Source: Actinomycetospora sp.
GTDB lineage: Bacteria; Actinomycetota; Actinomycetes; Mycobacteriales; Pseudonocardiaceae
Direction: 5' to 3'
DNA length: 18,359 nucleotides
NCBI GenBank assembly: GCA_025925615.1
Contig: JAICLN010000032.1
Coordinates: 1 to 18,359, forward strand
Shown here: piece after piece, positions 1-7,186 of the stretch
Layout of the letters: each line of letters starts with the position of its first letter
Position numbering within the stretch: the first letter of the stretch is position 1
Position numbers and translations under genes: made by a program
Notes under the pieces: generated by a model
Databases searched by the model: none
Told to the model about the DNA's origin: nothing
Seen by the model: the letters and a program-made list of their open reading frames with translations, nothing else

Positions 1-953
1 CGCTCCTGGCCGGGGCGGCGCGGGCCGGGCAGCCGGTCGTCGTCGCGCTCGACGCCACCACCTCCGCCGTCGTGCGGGACGGGCTCGCCGCGGACCTCCT
101 CGACGGCGTCGAGTTCCTCGACCCGGAGCGGCCGAGCCGGTCCGACCCGTTCCAGCTGGCCGCCCGGCGCGCGACGGCGGCGGCCGCCGAGGCCCGCGTC
201 GGGCTCCGCTCCTTCGTCGTCACCCAGCACCAGCCCCAGCTCGGGCTGTCCGACGACTACTGGCTGCGCCTCGAGGCCGCGCTCGACGAGGCCCTGCGCC
301 GGCTGCCCGTGACGCTGTACTGCGCGTACCGCCTCGGTGCCCTGCCGCTGCACGCCCACGAGAACGGCGCGGTGACGAACGGGGTGGGGGCGAACGGCAC
401 CGGAGGCGTGCCGACCGCCTTCTTCGCCACCCACGCCGAACTGGCCCGCGTCGCCGACATCGACCACCCCGTCGCGAACCCCGCGCACCGTGACCCGGCC
501 GACCTCGTGCGCGGACTGCCGCCCGCCGTCGTCCCCGAGGCCCCGCAGGGCGCTCGCCGCTGGGCCTTCGACGCCGCCGGGCTCGGCCCGCTGCGGCGTG
601 ACCTGACCGCCGCGGTGGCCATGAGCGGTCTGGAGGCGCAGGCGGGGGAGGACCTCGTCTACGCGGCCAGCGAGGTCGCGACGAACGCCGTGGAGCACGG
701 GAACGGCTCCGGGGTGCTGTGGACGTGGGTCGCCGACGGCGAGGCGGTGTGCCTGGTCGCCGACGCCGGCCGGTTGCGCGAGCCGTTCCCCGGCGTCGTG
801 CCGCCGCCGCTCGATCAGGACCGCGGGCGGGGGCTCTGGCTCGCCAGGGCGCTCTGCGACGAGGTGGAGGTCTCCGTCGACGACGACGGCACGCGGGTCC
901 GGCTGGCGCGGCGCCTCGTGCGCAGCGCGCCCACCACCCGGCAGATCACGTAG
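1..953 (+). CDS. MEDS-domain / HATPase anti-sigma-type regulatory kinase, 5' partial
   Basis: The frame is open from base 3, so the gene starts before the window and the GTG at 72 is internal. The N-terminal part (AGAARAGQPVVVALDATTS onward) resembles the MEDS sensory domain found in actinobacterial anti-sigma kinases. The C-terminal ~110 residues are an RsbW-like HATPase: the N-box is ASEVATNAVEHG, the G1-like DAG follows, and GRGLWLAR forms the G2 box. Proteins of this type phosphorylate anti-sigma-factor antagonists or bind sigma factors in the cytoplasm. The partner is not visible here. The last 139 bases overlap the 3' end of the convergent permease gene. The HATPase assignment is firm; the MEDS assignment rests on pattern recognition. 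Confidence 0.8.
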   Translation, partial: LLAGAARAGQPVVVALDATTSAVVRDGLAADLLDGVEFLDPERPSRSDPFQLAARRATAAAAEARVGLRSFVVTQHQPQLGLSDDYWLRLEAALDEALRRLPVTLYCAYRLGALPLHAHENGAVTNGVGANGTGGVPTAFFATHAELARVADIDHPVANPAHRDPADLVRGLPPAVVPEAPQGARRWAFDAAGLGPLRRDLTAAVAMSGLEAQAGEDLVYAASEVATNAVEHGNGSGVLWTWVADGEAVCLVADAGRLREPFPGVVPPPLDQDRGRGLWLARALCDEVEVSVDDDGTRVRLARRLVRSAPTTRQIT

Positions 954-1729
954 GTCGCGAACGCGATCCCGGCGACGAACGGGCTGATCGGCAGCCCGGG
1001 CGCGAGGGACAGCACGATCCCGCCGAGTACCGCGACCTCGGCGAACACCACGGCGAGCACCGTCGCGAGCAGCGGGCTCGCGGTCAGCCGGGCGGCCGCC
1101 GCGGCCGGGGTGATGAGCAGCGAGAGGACCAGCAGCGCCCCGACGATCTGCACGCCGAGGGCCGTCGTCGCGCCGAGCAGCACGGCGAACGCGATCGAGA
1201 GCGCCCGCACCGGCACGCCGCGGGCGGCGGCCATCGTCGGGTCCAGGCTCGCGAACAGCAGCGGCCGGTAGGCGACGGCCAGAACGCCGATGACGACGAC
1301 CCCGGTCACCGCCAGCGAGACCAGGTCCCCGGTGTCGACGCCGACGATCTGCCCCACGAGCAGCCCGAACTTGTTCGCCGAGCGCCCGGTGTAGAGCGAC
1401 TGGAACAGGACGCCGAGGCCGAGCCCGAACGAGAGCAGCACCCCGATCACGGAGTCGCGCTCGTGGGCGGCGAGCCCGAGGGCGCCGAACACCAGCGCGA
1501 CGAGGACCGCGCCGACCAGCGCGCCCCACCCGACCGCCCCCGCGCCGAACAGCAGCAGCGCGCCCGCGCCGCCGGCGAACGAGAGCTCCGAGGTGCCGTG
1601 CACCGCGAACGCCATGCCGCGCCCGACGACCAGCGGGCCGAGCAGCCCCGCGAGCAGGGCCAGGACGGCCCCGGCGAGCAGCGCCTGGCGGACGAAGCCC
1701 TCGCCGAGCAGGAACCAGGTGGTGCTCAC
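815..1729 (-). CDS. znuB: Zinc/manganese-type ABC transporter permease (ZnuB family)
   Basis: A 304-residue polytopic membrane protein with about eight hydrophobic segments, of the ABC-3 metal permease family (for example LAGLLGPLVVGRGMAFAVHG and the GVQIVGALLVLSLLITPAAAA segment). It would form the membrane channel for metal uptake with the adjacent ATPase and binding protein. The GTG start overlaps the ATPase stop by four bases (GTGA, 1726-1729), which implies translational coupling. The C-terminus after TYVICRVVGALRTRRRA is a Ser/Thr/Arg-rich tail of about 35 residues. That tail is encoded antisense to the HATPase gene, so it may be an extension caused by loss of an earlier stop. Zinc rather than manganese is inferred from the Fur-family operator and the His-rich ATPase. 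Confidence 0.85.
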   Translation of the reverse strand: MSTTWFLLGEGFVRQALLAGAVLALLAGLLGPLVVGRGMAFAVHGTSELSFAGGAGALLLFGAGAVGWGALVGAVLVALVFGALGLAAHERDSVIGVLLSFGLGLGVLFQSLYTGRSANKFGLLVGQIVGVDTGDLVSLAVTGVVVIGVLAVAYRPLLFASLDPTMAAARGVPVRALSIAFAVLLGATTALGVQIVGALLVLSLLITPAAAAARLTASPLLATVLAVVFAEVAVLGGIVLSLAPGLPISPFVAGIAFATYVICRVVGALRTRRRASRTRVPSSSTETSTSSQSALASQSPRPRS

Positions 1730-2571
1730 CGGGCACCGACCTCCTCGCGCAGCGGTGACCCGTCGTCGTGGTGGTGGTGCACCGGGGCGTCCTCCGCGCC
1801 GACGACGAGGATGCGGCCGCGGACCCGGACGACCTCGACGTCGGTGCGGTAGAGCTGCGAGAGGTTCTCCGAGGTCATGACCTCCTCGGGCGTGCCGATC
1901 CGGAACCGGCCGTCGACGAGGTAGAGGATGCGGTCGACCACGGGGAGCACCGGGTTCAGCTCGTGGGTCACGAACACGACCGCGGTGCCGTGCTCGCGGC
2001 GGCGCTTCTCGACCAGGTCGACGACCTCGCGCTGGCGGGCCAGGTCGAGCGAGAGCAGCGGCTCGTCGGCGAGCAGGAGCGCCGGGTCCCCGACGAGCGC
2101 CTGGGCCACGCGCAGCCGCTGGTGCTCACCCCCGGACAGCGAGCCGACGGGGGCGTCGGCGTACCCGAGGGCATCGACCTGGGCCAGCGCGGCGTGGACC
2201 TGGGCCCGGCGCCGCGTGCGCCCGGACAGGCCCGGGCCCCAGCGGTGGCCGTCGAGCCCGAGGCCGACGAGGTCGCGGCCCCGCAGCGGGGTGAGCGGGT
2301 CCAGCGCGCGCTGCTGGGGGATGTAGCCGACCGCGGCGCTGCCCCGGGCGGGCGCCGCGCCGTGGATCCGGACCTCGCCCGCCGAGAGCGGCAGCAGCCC
2401 GAGCAGGACCTGAAGCAGCGTCGTCTTCCCGGAGCCGTTGGGTCCGAGGACCGCGACGAACTCGCCGGGCTCGATCCCGAGGTCCAGGTCGGACCACAGC
2501 GTGCGCGGTCCTCGTCGCAGCTCGGCGCCGGACAGCGAGACCGCCGTGTCCCGGCTCTCGACTGAACTCAT
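1726..2571 (-). CDS. znuC: Zinc-type ABC transporter ATP-binding protein (ZnuC family)
   Basis: A 281-residue ABC ATPase. Walker A is GPNGSGKTT (43-51), the Q-loop is IPQQ (84-87), the signature is LSGGEHQ (145-151), Walker B is ALLLADEP (164-171), and the H-loop His is at 203 (VTHE). The ATG at 2571 was chosen because AGGA lies about 6 bases upstream; longer in-frame starts would overlap the binding-protein gene. The C-terminus carries four consecutive His followed by two Asp (HHHHDD, 265-270), which is unusual for the ATPase subunit and could bind metal. It lies 26 bases downstream of the binding-protein gene and overlaps the permease gene, so the three form one operon. Confidence 0.88.
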   Translation of the reverse strand: MSSVESRDTAVSLSGAELRRGPRTLWSDLDLGIEPGEFVAVLGPNGSGKTTLLQVLLGLLPLSAGEVRIHGAAPARGSAAVGYIPQQRALDPLTPLRGRDLVGLGLDGHRWGPGLSGRTRRRAQVHAALAQVDALGYADAPVGSLSGGEHQRLRVAQALVGDPALLLADEPLLSLDLARQREVVDLVEKRRREHGTAVVFVTHELNPVLPVVDRILYLVDGRFRIGTPEEVMTSENLSQLYRTDVEVVRVRGRILVVGAEDAPVHHHHDDGSPLREEVGAR

Positions 2572-2597
2572 GCTCGTCCTCTCGGCCACGGAGCCGG

Positions 2598-3512
2598 TCA
2601 CGACGGTGCGCCGACGGCCTTCGCGAGCGCCGCCCGCGTCCCGTCCACCCACTGCAGGTAGTCGGTGACGCCGGCGGGCAGCGTCTCGGTCACGTCCACG
2701 ACCGCCACGCCCGCCCCGGCCGCCCGGTCGCGCAGGCCCTGCACGACGGGGGTCTCCGTCTGGGGATTGAACACGAGTGCCGTGACCCGCCGGGCGGAGA
2801 GGGCGTCACCGACCTGGACGAGGGACGCCGCGGACGGGTCGGTCTCGTTCTCGACGGCCTCGACGAAGTCCTGGGGGGTGACGTCGACGACGCCCGCGGT
2901 GCGCAGCAGGTAGTGCGCGATCGGCTCGGTGGAGATGACCTGGGTGCCGGGCCTGGCCTGCCCGATCGCGGCGGTCCGGGCGGCGATCCGGTCGACCTGG
3001 GCGTCGAAGGCCTGCGCGCGCTGCTGCAGACCCGCGGTCCGCGCCGGCTCGGCCTGCCCGAGGCGCTGCGCGATCTGGTCGGCGACCGCCTTCACCGTCG
3101 CGGGGTCGAACCAGACGTGCTCGTTGTCGTCGGCCTTGTCCGGGCGCAGGTCGAAGGCCTCGATGGTGTGCGCCTTCGCGGCCGGATCCGCGCCGGTGAC
3201 CTTGGCGACGAAGGTGTCGTACCCGCCGCCGTTCGCGACGACGAGGTTCGCGCGGCTGATCCGGGCGGCATCGGCAGGAGTGCTCTCGTAGGAGTGCGGG
3301 TCGCCGGCCGGGTCCTTGATGATCGAGTCCACCTGCGCGTCCGGCCCGGCGACGGCGCTCGCAACGGCGCCCCAGACGTTCGTGGTGGCGACGACGGTCA
3401 GCGTCCCGGGGGCGGCCTCCGAGGTGGCCGTGGAGCTCCCGCAGCCCGCGACGAGGGTGAGAGCGACGAGGGCTCCCCCGGCGGTGAGGGCGGCGCGGCG
3501 GGCGGGGGTCAT
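2598..3512 (-). CDS. znuA: Metal ABC transporter substrate-binding lipoprotein (ZnuA family)
   Basis: A 304-residue lipoprotein. It has an Arg-containing n-region, a hydrophobic core and the lipobox LVAG-C with Cys24, so it should be anchored to the outer face of the membrane. Cluster A-I metal-binding features include DPHSYE (first His) and EHVWFDP (second His). Where many ZnuA proteins have a third His, this one reads STEPIAHYLL, and a later NPQTETP segment replaces the usual acidic ligand region. It also lacks the long His/Asp-rich loop of classical ZnuA. The ATG at 3512 directly precedes the signal peptide; a longer frame upstream to 3656 has no signal-like sequence and runs through the operator. 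Zinc is the likely substrate, but manganese is possible. Confidence 0.85.
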   Translation of the reverse strand: MTPARRAALTAGGALVALTLVAGCGSSTATSEAAPGTLTVVATTNVWGAVASAVAGPDAQVDSIIKDPAGDPHSYESTPADAARISRANLVVANGGGYDTFVAKVTGADPAAKAHTIEAFDLRPDKADDNEHVWFDPATVKAVADQIAQRLGQAEPARTAGLQQRAQAFDAQVDRIAARTAAIGQARPGTQVISTEPIAHYLLRTAGVVDVTPQDFVEAVENETDPSAASLVQVGDALSARRVTALVFNPQTETPVVQGLRDRAAGAGVAVVDVTETLPAGVTDYLQWVDGTRAALAKAVGAPS

Positions 3513-3551
3513 GGGTGGCGGCTCCGGTTCGGTGTCAGCGGTGTCGCATCG

Positions 3552-3568
3552 CAGACGCTCAACGTCTG
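3552..3568. promoter_or_regulatory. Inverted repeat in the leader of the metal importer operon
   Basis: Two perfect 6-base arms, CAGACG and CGTCTG, are separated by 5 bases (3552-3557 and 3563-3568). The repeat lies about 40 bases upstream of the binding-protein ATG, between the Fur-family operator and the gene. It may be a leader hairpin or a second operator; nothing decides between them. Confidence 0.3.
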
Positions 3569-3608
3569 GAAATCCACATCGTCGAGGACACCGGGTCGGC
3601 GTCGCGCA

Positions 3609-3631
3609 AACGATAACCGTTCTCGTTATCG
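3609..3631. promoter_or_regulatory. Fur-family (probable Zur) operator overlapping the importer promoter
   Basis: AACGATAACCGTTCTCGTT (3609-3627) is a 9-1-9 inverted repeat with one mismatched pair. It matches the layout of Fur/Zur boxes (compare GATAAT-N-ATTATC). An overlapping perfect repeat, CGATAAC and GTTATCG with a 7-base spacer, spans 3611-3631, so two dimers could bind on overlapping faces. Read on the minus strand, the segment also contains TATCGT, a TANNNT -10 hexamer for the importer operon. Binding there would block transcription when metal is replete. Assignment to Zur rather than Fur rests on the target genes. Confidence 0.65.
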
Positions 3632-3707
3632 CTGGCGAGAGTGGCCCGCACGACACGACCGGGTCGCGGAACGGCGACGAGCGGTGGCCCTAGATCGAAA
3701 CAGTCGC

Positions 3708-3713
3708 TAGGTT
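3708..3713 (+). promoter_or_regulatory. -10 hexamer of a leaderless LacI-family gene
   Basis: TAGGTT fits the actinobacterial TANNNT -10 consensus and ends 6 bases before the GTG start at 3720. An in-frame TAG at 3708 prevents any start further upstream in this frame, and no Shine-Dalgarno is present, so the transcript probably begins at the start codon. Confidence 0.5.
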
Positions 3714-3719
3714 GCGCAG

Positions 3720-4808
3720 GTGGCTGAGGCACTCGAGGGGCGGAGGTCGACGCGCCGGACGGCGACGCTGGCCTCGCTGGCCGCCGAACTCGGCGTGTCC
3801 CGGACGACGGTCTCGAACGCCTACAACCGCCCCGATCAGCTGTCCCCGGCCCTGCGACGGCGCGTGCTCGACACCGCCCGCCGGCTCGGCTACCCGGGGC
3901 CCGATCCCGTCGCGCGGTCCCTGCGCACCCGCAAGGCGGGCGCCGTCGGCCTGCTGCTCACCGAGGCGCTGTCCTACGCGTTCCGCGACCCCGTGGCCAT
4001 CCAGTTCCTCGAGGGCCTCGCCCTCGCCTGCGAGGACAACGGCTCCGGCCTGCTGCTCGTCCCGGTGAGCCCCGAGGCCGAGGACGTCGGCGCGGTCTCC
4101 CGCGCCGGGGTCGACGGCTTCGTCGTGTACTCCATGCCCGACGACGACGAGCACTTCGCCGCCGTCCTCGAGCGTCCGGTCCCGGTGGTCGTCTGCGACC
4201 AGCCGACCGACGTCCCCGACGTGGACCGGGTCGGCATCGACGACCAGGCCGCGATGGTGGCGCTCGCGCGTCACCTGGGCGAGCTCGGGCACCGTCGGGT
4301 CGGCGTGCTCTGCATGCGGCTCTCGACCGACCGCAACGACGGGTTCGCCGCCGTCGAGCGCCAGGACTCCGCCCGCTACGAGGTCCAGCGCCGGCGCCTG
4401 GCCGGCCTGCGCGACGGATTCACCGAGTTCGGCGTGGACTGGTCGACCGTCCCCGTCGTCGAGCGCTTCGACCACACCGAGGCCGCCGGCGCGACCGCCG
4501 CCGAACAGCTCCTCGAGCGCCACCCCGACGTCACCGCCGTCATGTGCACCTCCGACATCCTCGCCCTCGGCGCGCTGCGCGGGGTCCGCGGCAGCGGCCG
4601 CGACATCCCGGGCCAGGTCACCGTGACCGGGTTCGACGGCGTCCCGGCGGCCGAGCGCGCGGGCCTCACGACCGTGCGTCAGCCCTCGCTGGACAAGGGC
4701 CGGGCCGCGGGCGAGCTGCTGCTCGACCGCGGCGACCGCCAGCGCTCCCGGACGCTGCTGCTCCCGACGGAGCTGATGGTGCGGGCGACGAGCGGCCCGC
4801 CCCCGTAG
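3720..4808 (+). CDS. LacI-family transcriptional regulator
   Basis: A 362-residue protein. The N-terminal helix-turn-helix at about 17-36 reads TLASLAAELGVSRTTVSNAY, followed by the hinge region ARSLRTRKAGAVGLLL. The remaining ~290 residues are a periplasmic-binding-protein-like effector domain, ending in a typical VTGFDGVPAAERAGLTTVRQ segment. It should bind DNA as a dimer and respond to a small molecule, often a sugar. No sugar genes are in the window, so the target is unknown; autoregulation is possible. The GTG at 3720 is forced by an in-frame TAG 12 bases upstream. Its stop codon TAG is also the first three bases of the 76-base structured repeat. Confidence 0.88.
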   Translation: MAEALEGRRSTRRTATLASLAAELGVSRTTVSNAYNRPDQLSPALRRRVLDTARRLGYPGPDPVARSLRTRKAGAVGLLLTEALSYAFRDPVAIQFLEGLALACEDNGSGLLLVPVSPEAEDVGAVSRAGVDGFVVYSMPDDDEHFAAVLERPVPVVVCDQPTDVPDVDRVGIDDQAAMVALARHLGELGHRRVGVLCMRLSTDRNDGFAAVERQDSARYEVQRRRLAGLRDGFTEFGVDWSTVPVVERFDHTEAAGATAAEQLLERHPDVTAVMCTSDILALGALRGVRGSGRDIPGQVTVTGFDGVPAAERAGLTTVRQPSLDKGRAAGELLLDRGDRQRSRTLLLPTELMVRATSGPPP

Positions 4809-4881
4809 GTGCGCTTCGCGCTCGTGAGCACTTTCCGGGGCTATGACCCCGGAAAGTGCTCACAAGGCCGGAGGCCACCTA
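4806..4881. repeat. 76-base three-hairpin structured repeat, copy A
   Basis: The closing stem is TAGGT (4806-4810) with ACCTA (4877-4881). The left hairpin is GCGC-TTC-GCGC (4811-4821). After TC comes a long central hairpin at 4824-4863, with 17-bp perfect arms starting GTGAGCACTTTCCGGGG and a 6-base loop. After AA comes the right hairpin GGCC-GGA-GGCC (4866-4876). A second copy of identical length and layout lies at 17818-17893. It separates the convergent LacI and ThrE genes, begins on the LacI stop codon, and ends 2 bases before the ThrE stop. It could be a bidirectional terminator without a U-tract, or a REP/MITE-like dispersed element. Confidence 0.85.
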
Positions 4882-4883
4882 GC

Positions 4884-6428
4884 CTAGAAGATCCGCGGGC
4901 GCCGTGATCGTGCGGCGGGCGGCAGCCGCCGACGCTGCGCCTTGGCCAGCGGCCAGCCCACCTGCTCGCCGAACGAGACCCCGGCGGCGAGCCCGAGGCT
5001 GACGGTGAGGGCGAGCAGGATCGTCACGCTGCCGGCCCCGATCGTGCTGCCGGTCCCGGTGGCTCCGGTGCCGTCCGTCGCGAGCTGGGAGAACCCGGTG
5101 TAGAGGCTCAGACCCGGCAGCAGCGGTCCGATCCCGGCGACGACGAGCACGAGCGGGGGCAGCCCGAGCCGGTGCGGCAGCACCATCGCGATCAGGCCCA
5201 GGACGCCGGCCGCCATGGTGGACGCGACGACCTGGCCCAGACCCTGGCCGATGCCGATCGCGTAGATCGCCCACGCCGCGGCGCCCCCGACGCCCGCGAC
5301 CGGCAGGGAGGGCCACGGGGCGTAGGCGGAGAGCGCGAAGAAGAGCCCGGCGGCCCCGGCCGCGACGAGCGACTTGAAGTCCGCCTGCGGCGTCACGTCC
5401 TGGGGGACGACGAGCGCGTAGGACAGTGCCGACGGGCCGCCCACCGCGGCCGCCAGCTTGATGGAGACGACGACGCCGACGAGCAGACCCGCCGTCGAGA
5501 GCACGACCTCCACCGCGCGCCCGGCCGCCGTCAGGGGGAACCCGGTGATCGCGTCCTGGACGAGTCCCACGAGCGAGAGCCCGGTGAGCAGCACGATGAT
5601 GCCGGCGGCGACGACGAACGCCGGGGAGTCGAGCAACGCCCCGGAGAACGCCAGCGCGATCGCGGCCGAGGTCACCACCATCGCCCCGAACACCTGCTGG
5701 AAGAACAGCGGCACGTTGCGGCGCCCGAGCCACCGCGCCATGCCCCAGATGACCGCGGTGAGCACGAACGTCACGAGCCCGACGCCGAGCCCACCGCCGA
5801 TCAGGACGGCGACGGCGGACGCGAACGCCGATCGGGCGAGCCCGGCGACGTAACGCGGGTACGGGTGGTCCGCCGCGACCGCCGTCGCGAGGCGTTCGAA
5901 GGCCTGCGCCGAGGTGATCGGGTCGTCGCTGTCGACGATGTCCTTGATCAGCGCGTCGACGGTGGCGAGGCGGGTGTAGTCCTGCGTGCGGTAGCGGACG
6001 TTGCGCATCGTCGTCACCGGGCCCACCTCGACGCCGCGGTGGCAGCACATCGTGATGGTCGAGAACGCGATGTCCACGTCGCAGGTCGGGAGGCCGTAGG
6101 CGCGCGCGACGGCGAGCATCGTGTCGTGGGCGACGGCCGCCCCGGCTCCCGTCGCGAGCTGGACCTCCCCGATGCGCAGGGCGAGGTCGAGGACCCGCAG
6201 CACCAGGGTGTCGTCGGCGACCTGCGGTCCGGTCATGGCCGGCAGCAGGTTGTCGCGGACGGTGGGGGCGTCGATCGCCGCGCGCCGCAGGTCGTCCGCG
6301 GAGGGGAGCGGGACGTGACGGAGGAAGGAGCCGCGGGGGCGCTGGGTGGCCACGGGCTCGGGCTCGGGCTCGGGCTCGGGTGTCGGCGCGTCGGGGGGTG
6401 TGGAGCGCCGCATCCCGGGGATCTTCAT
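4884..6428 (-). CDS. thrE: Threonine/serine exporter family protein (ThrE type)
   Basis: A 514-residue protein with the two-part ThrE architecture. A cytoplasmic N-terminal domain carries the family motif around HDTMLAVARAYGLPTCDVDI and STITMCCHRG. About ten hydrophobic segments follow (ThrE N- and C-terminal membrane parts), ending just after a basic tail (RRPRIF). Corynebacterium ThrE of similar size (about 490 residues) exports threonine and serine. The ATG at 6428 was chosen because GAGGTG lies 8 bases upstream; the frame remains open to 6503 but that region holds a palindrome. Residues near 16-24 form a PEPEPEPE linker. Substrate specificity is inferred from the family. Confidence 0.85.
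   Translation of the reverse strand: MKIPGMRRSTPPDAPTPEPEPEPEPVATQRPRGSFLRHVPLPSADDLRRAAIDAPTVRDNLLPAMTGPQVADDTLVLRVLDLALRIGEVQLATGAGAAVAHDTMLAVARAYGLPTCDVDIAFSTITMCCHRGVEVGPVTTMRNVRYRTQDYTRLATVDALIKDIVDSDDPITSAQAFERLATAVAADHPYPRYVAGLARSAFASAVAVLIGGGLGVGLVTFVLTAVIWGMARWLGRRNVPLFFQQVFGAMVVTSAAIALAFSGALLDSPAFVVAAGIIVLLTGLSLVGLVQDAITGFPLTAAGRAVEVVLSTAGLLVGVVVSIKLAAAVGGPSALSYALVVPQDVTPQADFKSLVAAGAAGLFFALSAYAPWPSLPVAGVGGAAAWAIYAIGIGQGLGQVVASTMAAGVLGLIAMVLPHRLGLPPLVLVVAGIGPLLPGLSLYTGFSQLATDGTGATGTGSTIGAGSVTILLALTVSLGLAAGVSFGEQVGWPLAKAQRRRLPPAARSRRPRIF
6355..6378 (-). repeat. Hexamer tandem repeat inside the ThrE-type gene
   Basis: Four exact copies of GGCTCG on the plus strand encode a Pro-Glu repeat in the N-terminal linker of the exporter. 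The unit is six bases, so copy-number changes would stay in frame. Confidence 0.75.
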
Positions 6429-6487
6429 GGGTGACACCTCGTGGGACGCCTCGGGCGGGAGATCGTTGTCGGGGAGCTGCTCGATCG

Positions 6488-6506
6488 CCGGTGTGACCCA
6501 CACCGG
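6488..6506. promoter_or_regulatory. Perfect 8-3-8 palindrome upstream of the ThrE-type gene
   Basis: CCGGTGTGACCCACACCGG has perfect 8-base arms around a 3-base centre. It lies 60 bases upstream of the exporter ATG and about 30 bases upstream of the tRNA promoter, between divergent transcription units. It is a good candidate operator for exporter control; the binding protein is unknown. Confidence 0.45.
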
Positions 6507-6537
6507 ACGGCCCGACCCGTGGCTTCGGCGGGGCCCC

Positions 6538-6543
6538 TACGAT
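6538..6543 (+). promoter_or_regulatory. -10 hexamer of tRNA-Thr
   Basis: TACGAT is a close match to the TANNNT consensus and ends 10 bases before the mature tRNA 5' end, which would place the start point just upstream of the tRNA. No convincing -35 hexamer was found. Confidence 0.45.
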
Positions 6544-6553
6544 GGTGCCTGGT

Positions 6554-6626
6554 GCCGGCGTAGCTCAATCGGCAGAGCACTCGCCTTGTAAGCGAAAGGT
6601 CCGGGGTTCGATTCCCCGCGCCGGCT
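6554..6626 (+). tRNA. tRNA-Thr (anticodon TGT)
   Basis: It folds as a complete cloverleaf: acceptor GCCGGCG with CGCCGGC, D-stem GCTC/GAGC, anticodon loop CTTGTAA with TGT at 6587-6589, variable AGGTC, T-stem CGGGG/CCCCG with loop TTCGATT, and discriminator T. No CCA is encoded. The outermost anticodon-stem pair (C6580, A6596) is mismatched. TGT reads ACA and other ACN threonine codons. Confidence 0.95.
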
Positions 6627-7186
6627 CGAGATCGGACTGGAACCGCGTCGCCGTGACGCGGTTGCCCGAATGCCGATCGCACGCCCCGGCCTCGTCGTGC
6701 GCGGCGCCGACCCGCCCGAGATCATCGGGACGGCGCGGCCGAGCACGCCCGCTACGGGGGCGGCTCGATCTGGTGATCATGGCTGTGCGTGGTGAACGGC
6801 ACGTCGTTGCCCGCCGCCGCACCGGACGTCGCCCACGACGGCGTCCGAACGATGTCGTGGGGCCCTGTACGGGATCGTTCGCGGTGTTCGCTCTGCTGTG
6901 GTGATCGCGCCGGGGCCGGACTCGCGGGTCGTGGGGAAGAACGCGCTGGGGGTGGGCGGCAGGCGGGCTTCTGGGCAGTTCGGCCCGCGACGCTGTGCCA
7001 GGCGCCGCCGCCGGCTTCGGAGCTCGGCGTGGCGGGACCGGAGGTCGTCCCGGACCACCTCCCGCAACCTCGGGACGACGCAGGTCCTCCCCGTCGGACA
7101 CCACCGACCCGACGGTGCTGGTGGTACACCGCTGAGTGCTGCCGCAGTTTCCTGCACACAGGCGCAGGACAGTCCCGCCGGAGCGG
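6627..7186. other. 560-base stretch without a recognisable gene, downstream of tRNA-Thr
   Basis: Translations on both strands give only low-complexity Arg/Pro/Ser-rich sequences with no recognisable domain and no start with a ribosome binding site. It contains an inverted repeat with 7-base arms (GAACGAT at 6847-6853 and ATCGTTC at 6874-6880) and a possible terminator at 7150-7169. Its position between a tRNA gene and the lower-GC hydratase operon suggests remnant DNA from an old insertion. No tRNA 3'-end duplicate was found in the window. Confidence 0.5.
7150..7169 (-). terminator. Possible hairpin terminator of the hydratase operon
   Basis: TCCTGC (7150-7155) and GCAGGA (7164-7169) form a 6-bp stem with an 8-base loop, 17 bases past the stop of the last operon gene. 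There is no U-tract, so this is tentative. Confidence 0.3.

Noticed and set aside
719..1852. Long plus-strand open frame across the permease and HATPase genes
   Set aside because: It is rich in Arg, Glu and Gln with no domain, as expected from the antisense of a GC-rich membrane-protein gene.
4806..4881. The 76-base repeat as a tRNA or tRNA-like gene, given its length and cloverleaf shape
   Set aside because: It lacks a T-loop GTTC-type sequence, a 7-bp acceptor and a 7-base anticodon loop. Its hairpin loops are 3 bases, and the central stem is far too long.
5172..6434. Long open frame on the plus strand opposite the ThrE-type gene
   Set aside because: It is an antisense shadow: its product is Arg/Asp/Gly-rich low complexity, while the minus strand encodes a recognisable exporter.
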